Shown in pieces: positions 34,244-43,064 of a stretch of 64,000 nucleotides of DNA. Each line of letters opens with the position of its first letter. The stretch's first letter is position 1. A program made the position numbers and the translations under genes. The notes beneath the pieces were generated by a model. That model was not told the DNA's origin. It searched no databases and saw nothing but the letters and a program-made list of their open reading frames with translations. This stretch comes from Ruegeria sp. HKCCD8929 (lineage in GTDB: Bacteria > Pseudomonadota > Alphaproteobacteria > Rhodobacterales > Rhodobacteraceae), in the NCBI RefSeq assembly GCF_013031405.1, contig NZ_WPZY01000018.1, forward strand, positions 1 through 64,000. Reading direction: 5' to 3'.

Positions 34244-34582
34244 TCAGTCGTCCGCGTTGCAGAACAGATCATAAACCAGTTCCAGCATCCGGCGCGGGCG
34301 GTCGTCGGCCAGCCGGTAATAGATCGCCTTGCCCTCGCGGCGCGGGATCACCAGCCCTTCAAGGCGCAGCCGCGACAGCTGCTGGGACACGGCGGCCTGC
34401 CGAGCGGACAACAGCTCTTCCAGCTCGGTCACCGATTTCTCGCCCGAGACCAGGTGGCACAGGATCATCAGGCGCCCCTCATGGCTGATCGCCTTGAGGA
34501 AGTTCGACGCACGGGTGGCGTTGCCGACCATCCTGTCGAGTTCCTGTTCGTCCATATCCGTCGAAAACTTGGGCAGTGCCAT
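34244..34582 (-). CDS. soxR: ArsR-family sulfur-responsive repressor SoxR
   Basis: 112 residues forming a winged helix of the ArsR/SmtB class, with the recognition helix in SARQAAVSQQLSRLRLEGLV (about 59-78). Cys42 (LMILCHLV) and Cys108 (LFCNADD) occupy the positions of the two cysteines that in SqrR/BigR-type sensors form a persulfide or polysulfide bridge and release DNA. Metal-site residues of ArsR or SmtB are not evident. It would repress the sox promoters when reactive sulfur is absent. Downstream of soxS, upstream of soxT, same strand. Confidence 0.92.
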   Translation of the reverse strand: MALPKFSTDMDEQELDRMVGNATRASNFLKAISHEGRLMILCHLVSGEKSVTELEELLSARQAAVSQQLSRLRLEGLVIPRREGKAIYYRLADDRPRRMLELVYDLFCNADD

Positions 34583-34695
34583 TTGTTTCGTTCCTCATCG
34601 TCCCGGATATCCGGGGCCGTCTCCTGTACCGGGCATCCTTCGCCGGGTGACTTTTCCCGATACACCTATTGCGCGAACAATGCTACCGGCTCGAA

Positions 34696-35103
34696 TCAAA
34701 AACGCGCGAGCGGTGTCACGGCTGCGCTATCGTCGTTGGCCGGGGTCAGTTCGAACTCCGTATGCGCCTCGAGCAACTGATCCAGCACCGGCCAGAAAAA
34801 GTCCTGCCCCGGGTAGCCTTCAAGCCGCCCAACCTCTTGCCCGTCCTCGACGATCAGGAAGGTCGGGGTGAAAACGACCCGGCGCTGCAGCTCAAGATCC
34901 GCGGGCAAGGCGTGCAGATCGACGCGGCGCAGCGGGGCAAAGCGGCCCTCGGGTGTCTTGGGATAGGCAGGAGCGATCTCGGCGTTCCAGCGGGTGCACC
35001 AGGAACAGCCCGCCTGCTCGACCATCACCAGTTCCGCCGCCAGAGCGGGCAGGGCAAACAGTGCCGCAAAAAGCGCGGACAGAAGAGGGCGAAGTGCTGA
35101 CAT
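34696..35103 (-). CDS. soxS: SoxS, periplasmic thioredoxin-like protein
   Basis: 135 residues: signal peptide (about 1-22) and a thioredoxin-like domain with the redox pair CSWC (around residue 32-35) and the cis-Pro segment VFTPTFLIVEDGQE. SoxS keeps the SoxY active-site cysteine reduced and so activates the Sox system, in series with the membrane transporter SoxV. The ATG at 35103 starts MSALRPLLSAL; the longer reading from 35259 would overlap soxV. Divergent from soxV across a 91-base operator region. Confidence 0.9.
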   Translation of the reverse strand: MSALRPLLSALFAALFALPALAAELVMVEQAGCSWCTRWNAEIAPAYPKTPEGRFAPLRRVDLHALPADLELQRRVVFTPTFLIVEDGQEVGRLEGYPGQDFFWPVLDQLLEAHTEFELTPANDDSAAVTPLARF

Positions 35104-35136
35104 GTGGCCGTTGACCTTTGCTATTCGCTCAATATA

Positions 35137-35152
35137 ATTTGAATGTGTGAAT
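35137..35152. promoter_or_regulatory. Probable SoxR operator between soxS and soxV
   Basis: ATTT-N8-GAAT (one mismatch from ATTC-N8-GAAT); a second half-site pair, ATTC (35123) and GAAT (35141), overlaps it. The site is placed between the divergent genes. Confidence 0.6.
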
Positions 35153-35194
35153 TTTACAAGCGACCCGACCTGGCCGCCCGAAACGGGGGAGTGA

Positions 35195-35932
35195 ATGCTT
35201 GAGATTTCCCTGTTTGGGGCGCTGATCGCCGGTCTGCTGAGCTTTTTCACGCCCTGCATTCTGCCGATGGTGCCGTTCTACCTGTCCTATATGGGCGGGC
35301 TCAGCATGGCCGAGCTGCGCGGGGATGGCGCCATAGCGGCGGGGGCGCAGCGGCGGTTGCTGGCCTCGTCGGTCATGTTCGCGGCGGGGGTGATCACGGT
35401 CTTCATGCTGCTGGGCATGGGGGCCACGGCGCTGGGGCGGTTGTTCGGTCAGTACCTGCAAACGCTGTCCTATGCGGCGGCGGCGGTGCTGGTGGTGTTC
35501 GGGCTGCATTTTCTGGGCGTGATCCGGGTGCCGCTGCTCTATCGAGAGGCGCGGATGGAGAGCCAGGCCGAGGCCTCGACCGCGCTGGGCGCGTATCTCA
35601 TGGGGCTGGCCTTCGGCTTCGGCTGGACGCCCTGCGTGGGGCCCGCGCTGGCCTCGATCCTGATGATCGCCTCGGGCATGGGAGAGCTCTGGCGCGGTGC
35701 GTTTCTGCTGTTTGTCTACGGCCTTGGTATGACCGCGCCTTTTGTAATCGCTGCGTTTTTCGCCAAACCCTTCCTCGGCTGGGTCCAGCGCCACCGCGCG
35801 GCTTTTGCCCGGGTGGAAAAGGGGATGGGGGCGATGCTGATCGTTTTTGCCGTGCTCATCGCAACCGGCGGCGTGCGCCTGATTGCCGATGCGATGATCC
35901 GATGGATGCCGGGCCTGACAAGCCTGGGCTGA
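35195..35932 (+). CDS. soxV: SoxV, CcdA-type thiol electron transporter
   Basis: 245 residues with six membrane helices and the paired cysteines of CcdA/DsbD-beta proteins: FFTPCILPMVP (about 17-27) and GWTPCVGPAL (about 147-156). It carries reducing power from cytosolic thioredoxin to periplasmic SoxS and SoxW. First gene of the plus-strand sox operon; soxW begins 17 bases after its stop. Confidence 0.95.
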   Translation: MLEISLFGALIAGLLSFFTPCILPMVPFYLSYMGGLSMAELRGDGAIAAGAQRRLLASSVMFAAGVITVFMLLGMGATALGRLFGQYLQTLSYAAAAVLVVFGLHFLGVIRVPLLYREARMESQAEASTALGAYLMGLAFGFGWTPCVGPALASILMIASGMGELWRGAFLLFVYGLGMTAPFVIAAFFAKPFLGWVQRHRAAFARVEKGMGAMLIVFAVLIATGGVRLIADAMIRWMPGLTSLG

Positions 35933-35949
35933 ACAGGGAGGACTTAACC

Positions 35950-36528
35950 ATGAAACAACTGCTTGCCGGGCTCGCCGCCCTTATCCTTGCCGCCCCGCTC
36001 TGGGCCGCAGAACTGGGCGATGATGGCCTGCACAAGACCGAGTGGATGCGCGACACCTTCAAGGACCTGCGCGAGGATCTGGACGAGGCCAATGCCGAGG
36101 GCAAAAGGCTGGTTCTGTTCTTCGAGCAGCGCGGCTGCATCTACTGCACCAAGATGCATCAGGAGGTGTTTCCGCGCCCCGAGATCGGCCAGTACATCGC
36201 CGACAACTATTTCGTGGTGCAGCTCAACCTCTATGGCGATGTCGAGGTCACCGATTTCGACGGCGAGACGCTGGCCGAAAAGGATATGGCGCGCAAGTGG
36301 GGCGTGATGTTCACGCCGACGATTCTGTTCCTGCCGGAAGAGGTGAGCGAGGGGCAAACCGCCCAGCAGGCCGCGGTGGCGGTCATGCCGGGGGCCTTTG
36401 GCGGGGGCACCACGATCGACATGTTCACCTGGGTTCGCGAAAAGCGCTATGCGCTTGATAACGGGGAAGATTTCCAGCGTTACCATGCCCGCCGGATTCA
36501 GGAACGCAACAACGGGTCTTTCGACTGA
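35950..36528 (+). CDS. soxW: SoxW, periplasmic thioredoxin-like protein
   Basis: 192 residues with a signal peptide (about 1-20, ending LWAAEL) and a thioredoxin-like fold whose active site is GCIYC (around residue 59-63); the conserved cis-Pro is in FTPTILFLPEE. It is a second reductase fed by SoxV and, in Paracoccus, dispensable. GGAGG lies upstream of the ATG. The C-terminal part (GGTTIDMFTWVREKRYA) matches sox-linked DUF255/thioredoxin proteins. Confidence 0.9.
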   Translation: MKQLLAGLAALILAAPLWAAELGDDGLHKTEWMRDTFKDLREDLDEANAEGKRLVLFFEQRGCIYCTKMHQEVFPRPEIGQYIADNYFVVQLNLYGDVEVTDFDGETLAEKDMARKWGVMFTPTILFLPEEVSEGQTAQQAAVAVMPGAFGGGTTIDMFTWVREKRYALDNGEDFQRYHARRIQERNNGSFD

Positions 36529-36554
36529 TCGGGGTTCTCCGAAAACATTTAATA

Positions 36555-36570
36555 ATTCACAATAATGAAT
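36555..36570. promoter_or_regulatory. Probable SoxR operator before soxX
   Basis: ATTCACAATAATGAAT is a perfect ATTC-N8-GAAT site, 89 bases ahead of the soxX start and just after the soxW stop. The equivalent soxW-soxX gap is a known SoxR target in other bacteria. Confidence 0.7.
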
Positions 36571-36658
36571 TTGATGTTGCGTTAAGGGCGGACTGTGCCC
36601 TACGGTATGCCAAGCCAATTTCGCCGCGCGGCAAGCGTGGCAGCCAATGGGAGGGCAC

Positions 36659-37135
36659 ATGAAACTTACATCTCTGACACTGGCCGCCGCGCTGATCGGC
36701 GGTGCGGCGCAGGCCGGTGAGGTCGGCCCCGGCGAGGTTGCGTTCACCGAGGATGGCGCGATCGATGCCTCGCTCAGCGGTGCTGCGGGCGATGCGACCA
36801 GTGGCGCGGTCATCGTGGGCGAGAAATCCAAGGGCAACTGCGTGGCCTGCCATCAGGTAACCGCACTGGCCGATGTGCCGTTTCATGGTGAGGTCGGCCC
36901 GTCGCTGGACGGGGCCGGGGACCGCTGGACCGAGGCCGAGCTGCGCGGGCTGGTCAGCAACGCCAAGATGACCTTCGAGGGCACGGTCATGCCCGCCTTC
37001 TACAAGGTCGACGGCTTCACCCGCCCGGGCGACGCCTATACCGGTGACGCCCCCACAGGGCCGCTGGCACCGATCCTGACGGCTCAGGAAATCGAAGACG
37101 TGGTCGCGTTTCTTGCGACCCTGAAGGAAGAATAA
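36659..37135 (+). CDS. soxX: SoxX, monohaem c-type cytochrome subunit of SoxAX
   Basis: 158 residues: signal peptide (about 1-19), haem motif CVACH (around residue 60-64) and the distal Met ligand in GTVMPAFYK. SoxX forms with SoxA the enzyme that couples thiosulfate oxidatively to the SoxY cysteine. First gene of a run of tightly spaced genes XYZA. GGAGGG precedes the ATG 36659. Confidence 0.96.
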   Translation: MKLTSLTLAAALIGGAAQAGEVGPGEVAFTEDGAIDASLSGAAGDATSGAVIVGEKSKGNCVACHQVTALADVPFHGEVGPSLDGAGDRWTEAELRGLVSNAKMTFEGTVMPAFYKVDGFTRPGDAYTGDAPTGPLAPILTAQEIEDVVAFLATLKEE

Positions 37136-37177
37136 GGCCGCCCCCGCGTGCCTTGCATGATGCAAAGGAGAAAGACG

Positions 37178-37594
37178 ATGGAGTTCACACGTCGTGACAC
37201 CCTGGGCCTGGCCCTGGGCGCAGCGGCCCTGACCGTCCTGCCGTTCCGCGCCAACGCGGCGGCCGAGGATGCGATTGCCGAGTTCACCGGCGGCGCCGAC
37301 ATGGCCGAAGGCGGGGTCACCCTGACCGCGCCCGAGATTGCCGAGAACGGCAACACCGTACCGATCGAGGTCAGCGCACCCGGTGCCGCCGCGATCATGG
37401 TGCTGGCGACCGGCAACCCCGAACCGGGCGTGGCGACCTTCAATTTCGGCCCGCTGGCGGCGGTACAGTCGGCCTCGACCCGTATCCGGCTGGCCGGCAC
37501 GCAGGACGTGGTGGCCATCGCCAAACTGGCCGACGGCTCGTTCGCCAAGGCCAGCGCCACCGTGAAAGTGACCATCGGGGGTTGCGGCGGCTAA
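37178..37594 (+). CDS. soxY: SoxY, sulfur-carrier subunit of SoxYZ
   Basis: 138 residues with a Tat signal (FTRRDTLGLALG) and an immunoglobulin-like fold. The C-terminal GGCGG places the carrier Cys third from the end of a mobile arm, as is diagnostic for SoxY. During the cycle the thiosulfate is attached to this Cys in the periplasm. ATG 37178 follows AAAGGAGAAAG. SoxZ begins 34 bases later. Confidence 0.97.
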   Translation: MEFTRRDTLGLALGAAALTVLPFRANAAAEDAIAEFTGGADMAEGGVTLTAPEIAENGNTVPIEVSAPGAAAIMVLATGNPEPGVATFNFGPLAAVQSASTRIRLAGTQDVVAIAKLADGSFAKASATVKVTIGGCGG

Positions 37595-37627
37595 GCCCGC
37601 CCATCCGCAGAGACAGGAGAATACGAC

Positions 37628-37957
37628 ATGGCATCTGGTGTGAAACCCCGCGTGAAGGTCCCGAAAACCGCCGCCGCAGGCGAGGCGGTGACGATCAAGA
37701 CCCTGATCAGCCACAAGATGGAAAGCGGTCAGCGCAAGGACAAAGAGGGCAACATCATCCCGCGCTCGATCATCAACCGCTTCACCTGCGCCTTCAACGG
37801 CGAGATGGTGATCGACGTGACGATGGAGCCCGCGATCTCGACCAACCCCTATTTCCAGTTCGACGCGACCGTGCCCGAGGCGGGCGAGTTCGTGTTCACC
37901 TGGTATGACGATGACGGCTCGGTCTACGACGAGTCAAAATCGATCTCCATCGCCTGA
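37628..37957 (+). CDS. soxZ: SoxZ, partner of SoxY
   Basis: 109 residues without a signal of its own, exported together with the Tat-dependent SoxY. VKTLISHKMESGQRKD (key ISHKMESGQR) and WYDDDGSVYDESKSI match SoxZ family proteins. It supports the SoxY arm in the SoxYZ heterodimer. Start follows GGAG at 37617. Confidence 0.97.
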   Translation: MASGVKPRVKVPKTAAAGEAVTIKTLISHKMESGQRKDKEGNIIPRSIINRFTCAFNGEMVIDVTMEPAISTNPYFQFDATVPEAGEFVFTWYDDDGSVYDESKSISIA

Positions 37958-38032
37958 GCGGCGACCCCGGCAGATAATGAGCCCCGCCGCCAACCGGCAT
38001 GGCGAGGCCAACCACCCAAGGGAGGATACTGG

Positions 38033-38884
38033 ATGAATTTCAAGGCACTGACCGCGATTGTTGCAGTGGTGGCAACACCACTGTCAGCGGTGGCCGGGCC
38101 CGACGAGGACGCTCTGGTCGTCAATGAAGAGATCGAAATGGTCACCCAGACCGCCGCCCCCGCGCATCTGTCCGATGCGCTGGACGAGATCTATTCCGGC
38201 TGGCGCTTTCGTTCGGACGAGACCCAGTCGCTGCAGATGGACGATTTCGACAACCCCGCGCTGGTCTTCGTCGATCAGGCGCAGGACGCGTGGGGCACCG
38301 TCGACGGGACCGAGGGCAAGTCGTGCTCCACCTGCCACGGCGCGGTTGATGAGAGTATGGCCGGTGTCCGTGCCGTCTATCCGAAATGGAACGACGAGGC
38401 GGGCGAGGTGCGCACTCTTGTGACCCAGATCAACGATTGCCGCGTTAACCAGATGGGCGCCGAAAAGTGGAAATACACCGGCGGCGAGATGGCGGCGATG
38501 GAGGCCCTGATCTCGGTCCAGTCGCGCGGTCTGCCGGTCAACGTGGCCTTCGACGGCCCGGCACAGGAGACCTGGGAGATGGGGAAAGAGATCTACTACA
38601 CCCGCTACGGCCAGCTGGAGCTGAGCTGTGCCAATTGCCATGAGCAGAACTATGGCAACATGATCCGCGCCGACCATCTGAGCCAGGGCCAGATCAACGG
38701 GTTTCCCACCTACCGGCTCAAGAACGCCAAGCTGAACAACGCCCATGCCCGGTTCAAGGGCTGCGTGCGCGACACCCGCGCCGAGACCTTCAGCCCCGGC
38801 AGCCCGGAGTTCGTGGCGCTGGAGCTTTACGTTGCCTCGCGCGGCAACGGCCTGTCGGTCGAGGGACCCTCGGTCCGCAACTAA
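38033..38884 (+). CDS. soxA: SoxA, dihaem c-type cytochrome subunit of SoxAX
   Basis: 283 residues: signal peptide (about 1-22), two haem motifs CSTCH (around 99) and CANCH (around 202), and the Cys haem ligands in INDCRVN and FKGCVRDTRAE. The latter Cys is the persulfide-carrying active-site ligand. SoxAX catalyses the first step of thiosulfate oxidation. Two haem motifs make this the dihaem (Paracoccus-like) type. GGGAGG lies just before the ATG. Confidence 0.97.
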   Translation: MNFKALTAIVAVVATPLSAVAGPDEDALVVNEEIEMVTQTAAPAHLSDALDEIYSGWRFRSDETQSLQMDDFDNPALVFVDQAQDAWGTVDGTEGKSCSTCHGAVDESMAGVRAVYPKWNDEAGEVRTLVTQINDCRVNQMGAEKWKYTGGEMAAMEALISVQSRGLPVNVAFDGPAQETWEMGKEIYYTRYGQLELSCANCHEQNYGNMIRADHLSQGQINGFPTYRLKNAKLNNAHARFKGCVRDTRAETFSPGSPEFVALELYVASRGNGLSVEGPSVRN

Positions 38885-38938
38885 CCTGAATGCGCGCCCC
38901 GCGTCCTGTCCGGATGCGGGGTGCATCGCTTCAATTGA

Positions 38939-38954
38939 ATTCAAACATGTGAAT
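38939..38954. promoter_or_regulatory. Probable SoxR operator before soxB
   Basis: ATTCAAACATGTGAAT, a perfect ATTC-N8-GAAT site, 49 to 34 bases ahead of the soxB start. A further GTTCAAAC follows at 38963. Confidence 0.7.
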
Positions 38955-38987
38955 GTATCATGTGTTCAAACGGGAAAGCTGATCCAA

Positions 38988-40685
38988 ATGATCTCGCGTC
39001 GTGACTTCCTTCAGGTTTCAATGGCAGCCTCGGCCCTTGTGGGCGCGTCGGGCTTCGGCAACTGGGCACGGCTGGCGGCGCAGCAGGCGCTGAGCCAGGA
39101 CCAGCTTCTGGAGTTCGATACCTTCGGCAATATCAGCCTGATCCACATCACCGACATTCACGCCCAACTGAAACCGATCTACTTCCGCGAGCCCGAGGTC
39201 AATCTGGGTGTCGGCGCCAACAAGGGCTTCGTGCCCCATATCACCGGCGCCGATTTCCGCAAGGCTTACGGCATCGCCGACGGCTCTCCTACGGCCTACG
39301 CGCTGACCCATGATGATTTTTCGGCGCTGGCGCAGACATATGGCCGCGTCGGCGGGCTGGACCGGGTGGCCACGGTGGTGAACGCGATCCGCGCTGACCG
39401 GCCCGATGCGTTGCTGCTGGATGGCGGCGACACCTGGCACGGCTCCTACACCTGCCATCACACGGCAGGGCAGGACATGGTCAACGTGATGAACGCGCTC
39501 AAACCGGATGCGATGACCTTCCATTGGGAATTCACGCTGGGCAGCGACCGGGTGAACGAGATTGTCGAGGGGCTGCCCTTCGCCGCGCTGGGCCAGAACA
39601 TCTTTGACGCCGAATGGGACGAACCGGCGGAGATGTTCAAGCCCTACAAGTTCTTCGACCGGGGCGGCGCCAAGGTCGCGGTGATCGGTCAGGCCTTTCC
39701 CTACATGCCCATCGCCAACCCCGGCTGGATGTTCCCGGAATACTCGTTCGGCATCCGGGACGAGAACATGCAGGCCATGGTCGATGAGGTCCGCGCGGCG
39801 GGCGCCGATGTGGTCGTGATCCTGTCCCATAACGGCTTTGACGTCGACAAGAAGATGGCGGGCAAGGTCAGCGGCATCGACGTCATCCTGTCGGGCCACA
39901 CTCATGACGCGCTGCCCGAGCCGGTGCTGATCGGCCAGACCCACATCATCGCCTCCGGCTCCAACGGCAAATTCGTCAGCCGCGTCGATCTCGACGTGCG
40001 GGGCGGCCAGATGATGGGGCTGAAGCACAAGCTGATCCCGATCTTTTCGGACGTGATCGCGCCCGATCCGGCCATGACTGCGCTGATCGACGAACAGCGC
40101 GCACCTTATGCCACCGAGTTGGCAGAGGTGATCGGCCGAACCGACTCGCTGCTCTATCGCCGAGGCAATTTCAACGGCACCTGGGACGACCTTATCTGCG
40201 ACGCGCTGATCTCGGAACGTGAGGCCGACATCGCTATGTCTCCCGGCGTGCGCTGGGGCCCCAGCTTGCGGCCCGGAGACGACATCACCCGCGAGGATAT
40301 CTGGAACGTCACTTCGATGAGCTACGGTCAGGCCTATCGCACGGAAATGACCGGCGAATTCATCAAGGTGATCCTCGAAGATGTGGCCGACAACATCTTC
40401 AACCCCGATCCCTATTATCAGCAGGGCGGCGACATGGTGCGCGTCGGCGGTCTGGGCTATCGCATCGACATCACCCAGCCGCAGGGCGCGCGGATCAGCG
40501 AGATGACCCTGCTCAAGACGGGCGAGGCCATCGACCCGGCCAAGACCTACGTGGTCGCAGGCTGGGCCAGCGTCAACGAGGGCACCGAAGGCCCGATGAT
40601 CTGGGATGTGGTCGAAAGCCATATCCGCAAGCAGGGCACGGTGACGGTCAACCCGAACAACTCGGTCAATGTGGTGGGCGTCTGA
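38988..40685 (+). CDS. soxB: SoxB, dimanganese thiosulfohydrolase
   Basis: 565 residues with a Tat signal (SRRDFLQVSM). Metallophosphoesterase motifs are LIHITDIHAQL (about 41-51), DGGDTWHGS (about 137-145), FHWEF, ILSHNGFD (about 270) and SGHTHD (about 294), followed by the 5'-nucleotidase C-terminal domain. SoxB cleaves sulfate from SoxY-bound sulfonate. ATG 38988 gives the proper Tat signal; the longer frame from 38745 runs through soxA. Confidence 0.97.
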   Translation: MISRRDFLQVSMAASALVGASGFGNWARLAAQQALSQDQLLEFDTFGNISLIHITDIHAQLKPIYFREPEVNLGVGANKGFVPHITGADFRKAYGIADGSPTAYALTHDDFSALAQTYGRVGGLDRVATVVNAIRADRPDALLLDGGDTWHGSYTCHHTAGQDMVNVMNALKPDAMTFHWEFTLGSDRVNEIVEGLPFAALGQNIFDAEWDEPAEMFKPYKFFDRGGAKVAVIGQAFPYMPIANPGWMFPEYSFGIRDENMQAMVDEVRAAGADVVVILSHNGFDVDKKMAGKVSGIDVILSGHTHDALPEPVLIGQTHIIASGSNGKFVSRVDLDVRGGQMMGLKHKLIPIFSDVIAPDPAMTALIDEQRAPYATELAEVIGRTDSLLYRRGNFNGTWDDLICDALISEREADIAMSPGVRWGPSLRPGDDITREDIWNVTSMSYGQAYRTEMTGEFIKVILEDVADNIFNPDPYYQQGGDMVRVGGLGYRIDITQPQGARISEMTLLKTGEAIDPAKTYVVAGWASVNEGTEGPMIWDVVESHIRKQGTVTVNPNNSVNVVGV

Positions 40686-40717
40686 ACGCCCGCCGTCAAA
40701 AATTTTTATGCTTACAC

Positions 40718-40733
40718 ATTCGCGCGGACGAAT
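40718..40733. promoter_or_regulatory. Probable SoxR operator before soxC
   Basis: ATTCGCGCGGACGAAT with extended arms ACATTC/GAATGT (40716-40735). Spacer is GC-rich but length is 8, as in the other sites; it ends 30 bases before the soxC start. Confidence 0.68.
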
Positions 40734-40762
40734 GTCTTGATGCTCAAGGAGGCTAGTTCAAA

Positions 40763-42034
40763 ATGAGTGAAAGCTCCCCGAAAAACGCCCCGTCGCGCCG
40801 CCAGTTCCTGACCGGGGCGGCGGCAGCCGGAGCAGGGGCCGTTGCCGGCGGGGCGGCCGGGGCCACAGGTCCCGATCCGCTGATTACCGAGGTGCAGGAC
40901 TGGGCCCGCGCCACTGGCGACGGGGTGGATGCCACGCCCTATGGCCTGCCGATCCAGTACGAATCGGACGTGGTGCGCCGCAACGTGGAATGGCTGACCG
41001 CCGACACGATCAGCTCGATCAACTTCACCCCGATCCATGCGCTCGATGGCACCATCACCCCGCAGGGCTGCGCGTTCGAGCGGCACCACTCGGGCGCCAT
41101 CGAACTGCGCAAGCAGGATTACCGGCTGATGATCAACGGTCTGGTCGATCAGCCGCTGGTCTTCACCTACGAGGATCTGGAACGCTTCCCCCGCGAAAAC
41201 CGCATCTATTTCTGCGAATGCGCCGCCAATACCGGCATGGAATGGGCCGGATCGCAACTCAACGGCGCGCAGTTCACCCATGGCATGATCCACAACATGG
41301 AATATTCCGGCGTGCCCCTGCGCACCCTGCTGGAAGAGGCCGGAGTTCAGGCGCAGGGCAAATGGGTCTATGTCGAGGGCGCCGATGCCAGCTCGAACGG
41401 ACGCTCGATCCCGCTGGAAAAGGCGATGGACGACGTGCTGGTCGCCTTCAAGGCCAATGGCGAGGCGCTGCGCAAGGAACACGGCTATCCCGTCCGCCTC
41501 GTCGTGCCCGGCTGGGAAGGCAACATGTGGGTCAAATGGCTGCGCCGGGTCGAGGTGATGGAAGGCCCGGTGGAAAGCCGCGAGGAGACCTCGAAATACA
41601 CCGACACGCTGGCCGACGGCACCAGCCGCAAATGGACCTGGGTGATGGACGCCAAGTCTGTGGTCACGTCACCCAGCCCGCAGGCACCGATCACCCATGG
41701 TCCTGGCCCGCTGGTCATCACCGGTCTGGCCTGGTCGGGGCGCGGCGCCATCACCGGTGTCGACGTTTCGGTCGATGGCGGCAAGACTTGGATGCCCGCG
41801 CGGCTGGCCGCCCCCGGCACCGACAAGGCGCTGACCCGGTTCTATCTGGACTACGACTGGGACGGCTCGGAAATGCTGCTGCAAAGCCGCGCCCGGGATG
41901 GCTCGGGCTATGTCCAGCCCAGTAAGGCGCAACTGCGCGAGGTGCGGGGCGAGAACTCGATCTATCACAACAACTGCATCCAGACCTGGTGGGTCAAGGC
42001 AAACGGAGAGGCCGAGAATGTCGAAGTGTCCTGA
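40763..42034 (+). CDS. soxC: SoxC, molybdenum subunit of sulfane dehydrogenase
   Basis: 423 residues with a Tat signal (SRRQFLTGAAAAG). The molybdopterin domain has the Mo-ligating Cys in YFCECAANTGMEW (around residue 154) and a C-terminal dimerisation domain of the sulfite-oxidase family (from about 300). With SoxD it oxidises SoxY-bound sulfane sulfur, so that thiosulfate goes fully to sulfate without sulfur globules. GGAGG at 40749. Its end overlaps the soxD start by 17 bases. Confidence 0.95.
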   Translation: MSESSPKNAPSRRQFLTGAAAAGAGAVAGGAAGATGPDPLITEVQDWARATGDGVDATPYGLPIQYESDVVRRNVEWLTADTISSINFTPIHALDGTITPQGCAFERHHSGAIELRKQDYRLMINGLVDQPLVFTYEDLERFPRENRIYFCECAANTGMEWAGSQLNGAQFTHGMIHNMEYSGVPLRTLLEEAGVQAQGKWVYVEGADASSNGRSIPLEKAMDDVLVAFKANGEALRKEHGYPVRLVVPGWEGNMWVKWLRRVEVMEGPVESREETSKYTDTLADGTSRKWTWVMDAKSVVTSPSPQAPITHGPGPLVITGLAWSGRGAITGVDVSVDGGKTWMPARLAAPGTDKALTRFYLDYDWDGSEMLLQSRARDGSGYVQPSKAQLREVRGENSIYHNNCIQTWWVKANGEAENVEVS

Positions 42035-43055
42035 ATTTCTGACTGCCGCCGCGCTGGCCTCGGCTCTGGTCGCGGGGCCAGCGCTGGCCAATGTGTTTGG
42101 CCTGGGCCGCCCCGCGCTGCCCGAGGAGATCGCCGCATGGGATCTGGACGTCTCACCCGACGGTACCGGCCTGCCCGCCGGGTCGGGCTCGGTCGAGGAT
42201 GGCGAGATGCTCTTCGCCGAGGCCTGCTCCATCTGCCACGGCGATTTCGCCGAGGGCGTGGACAACTGGCCCAAACTGGCCGGGGGCGAGGGGACGCTGG
42301 CCGACAAGGACCCGCTCAAGACCGTGGGTTCCTACTGGCCGTATCTCTCGACCGCGTGGGATTATGTTCACCGCTCGATGCCCTTCGGCGATGCCCAGAC
42401 CCTCAGCGCCGACGACACCTACGCCATCGTCGCCTACATCCTCTATTCCAACGATCTGGTCGAGGATAACTTTGTGCTCTCGAACGAGAACTTCCTCTCG
42501 GTCGAGATGCCCAACGCGGATGGCTTCATCCTCGATGACCGCGAGCAGACCGAGGCGCATTTCTGGACCGACGCCCCGTGTATGGAAAACTGTAAGGACA
42601 GTGTCGAGATCACCATGCGCGCGATGGTTCTGGACGTGACCCCGGACGAGGGTGACGCAGCCGCCGAGCCCGCCCCGGTGCAGGACGTCAAGGCCGAGCC
42701 CGCGCCCGCGCCCGAGCAAACCGCCGCGCTGGACCCGGAACTGGTGGCCAAGGGCGAAAAGACCTTCAAGAAATGCAAGGCCTGCCATCAGGTCGGTAAC
42801 GGCGCCAAGAACAAGACCGGCCCGACGCTCAACGGCATCGTCGGGGCCGCCGCCGGTCAGGTACACGGGTTCAAGTATTCCAAGGTCATGAAAGCCGCCG
42901 CCGAGGACGGGCTGATCTGGGACGAAACCGAGCTGACTGCCTTTCTCGCCAAGCCCAAAGGCTACATGAAGGGCACGCGGATGTCCTTTGCCGGGCTCAA
43001 GAAGGATGCGGATATCGAGGCGGTCATCGCCTATCTGAAATCCTTCCCCGAATAA
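42018..43055 (+). CDS. soxD: SoxD, dihaem c-type cytochrome subunit of sulfane dehydrogenase
   Basis: 345 residues: signal peptide (about 1-23), first haem CSICH (around 66), an Ala/Pro/Glu-rich linker (about 215-240), and a second cytochrome c domain of the class I type with CKACH (around 252) and distal Met in TRMSFAGLK. Electrons from SoxC pass through it to the respiratory chain. Start ATG 42018 follows GGAGAGG. No soxE, soxF, soxG or soxH follows; the cluster ends here with strong hairpins. Confidence 0.95.
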   Translation: MSKCPEFLTAAALASALVAGPALANVFGLGRPALPEEIAAWDLDVSPDGTGLPAGSGSVEDGEMLFAEACSICHGDFAEGVDNWPKLAGGEGTLADKDPLKTVGSYWPYLSTAWDYVHRSMPFGDAQTLSADDTYAIVAYILYSNDLVEDNFVLSNENFLSVEMPNADGFILDDREQTEAHFWTDAPCMENCKDSVEITMRAMVLDVTPDEGDAAAEPAPVQDVKAEPAPAPEQTAALDPELVAKGEKTFKKCKACHQVGNGAKNKTGPTLNGIVGAAAGQVHGFKYSKVMKAAAEDGLIWDETELTAFLAKPKGYMKGTRMSFAGLKKDADIEAVIAYLKSFPE

Positions 43056-43064
43056 CGCCACGGC

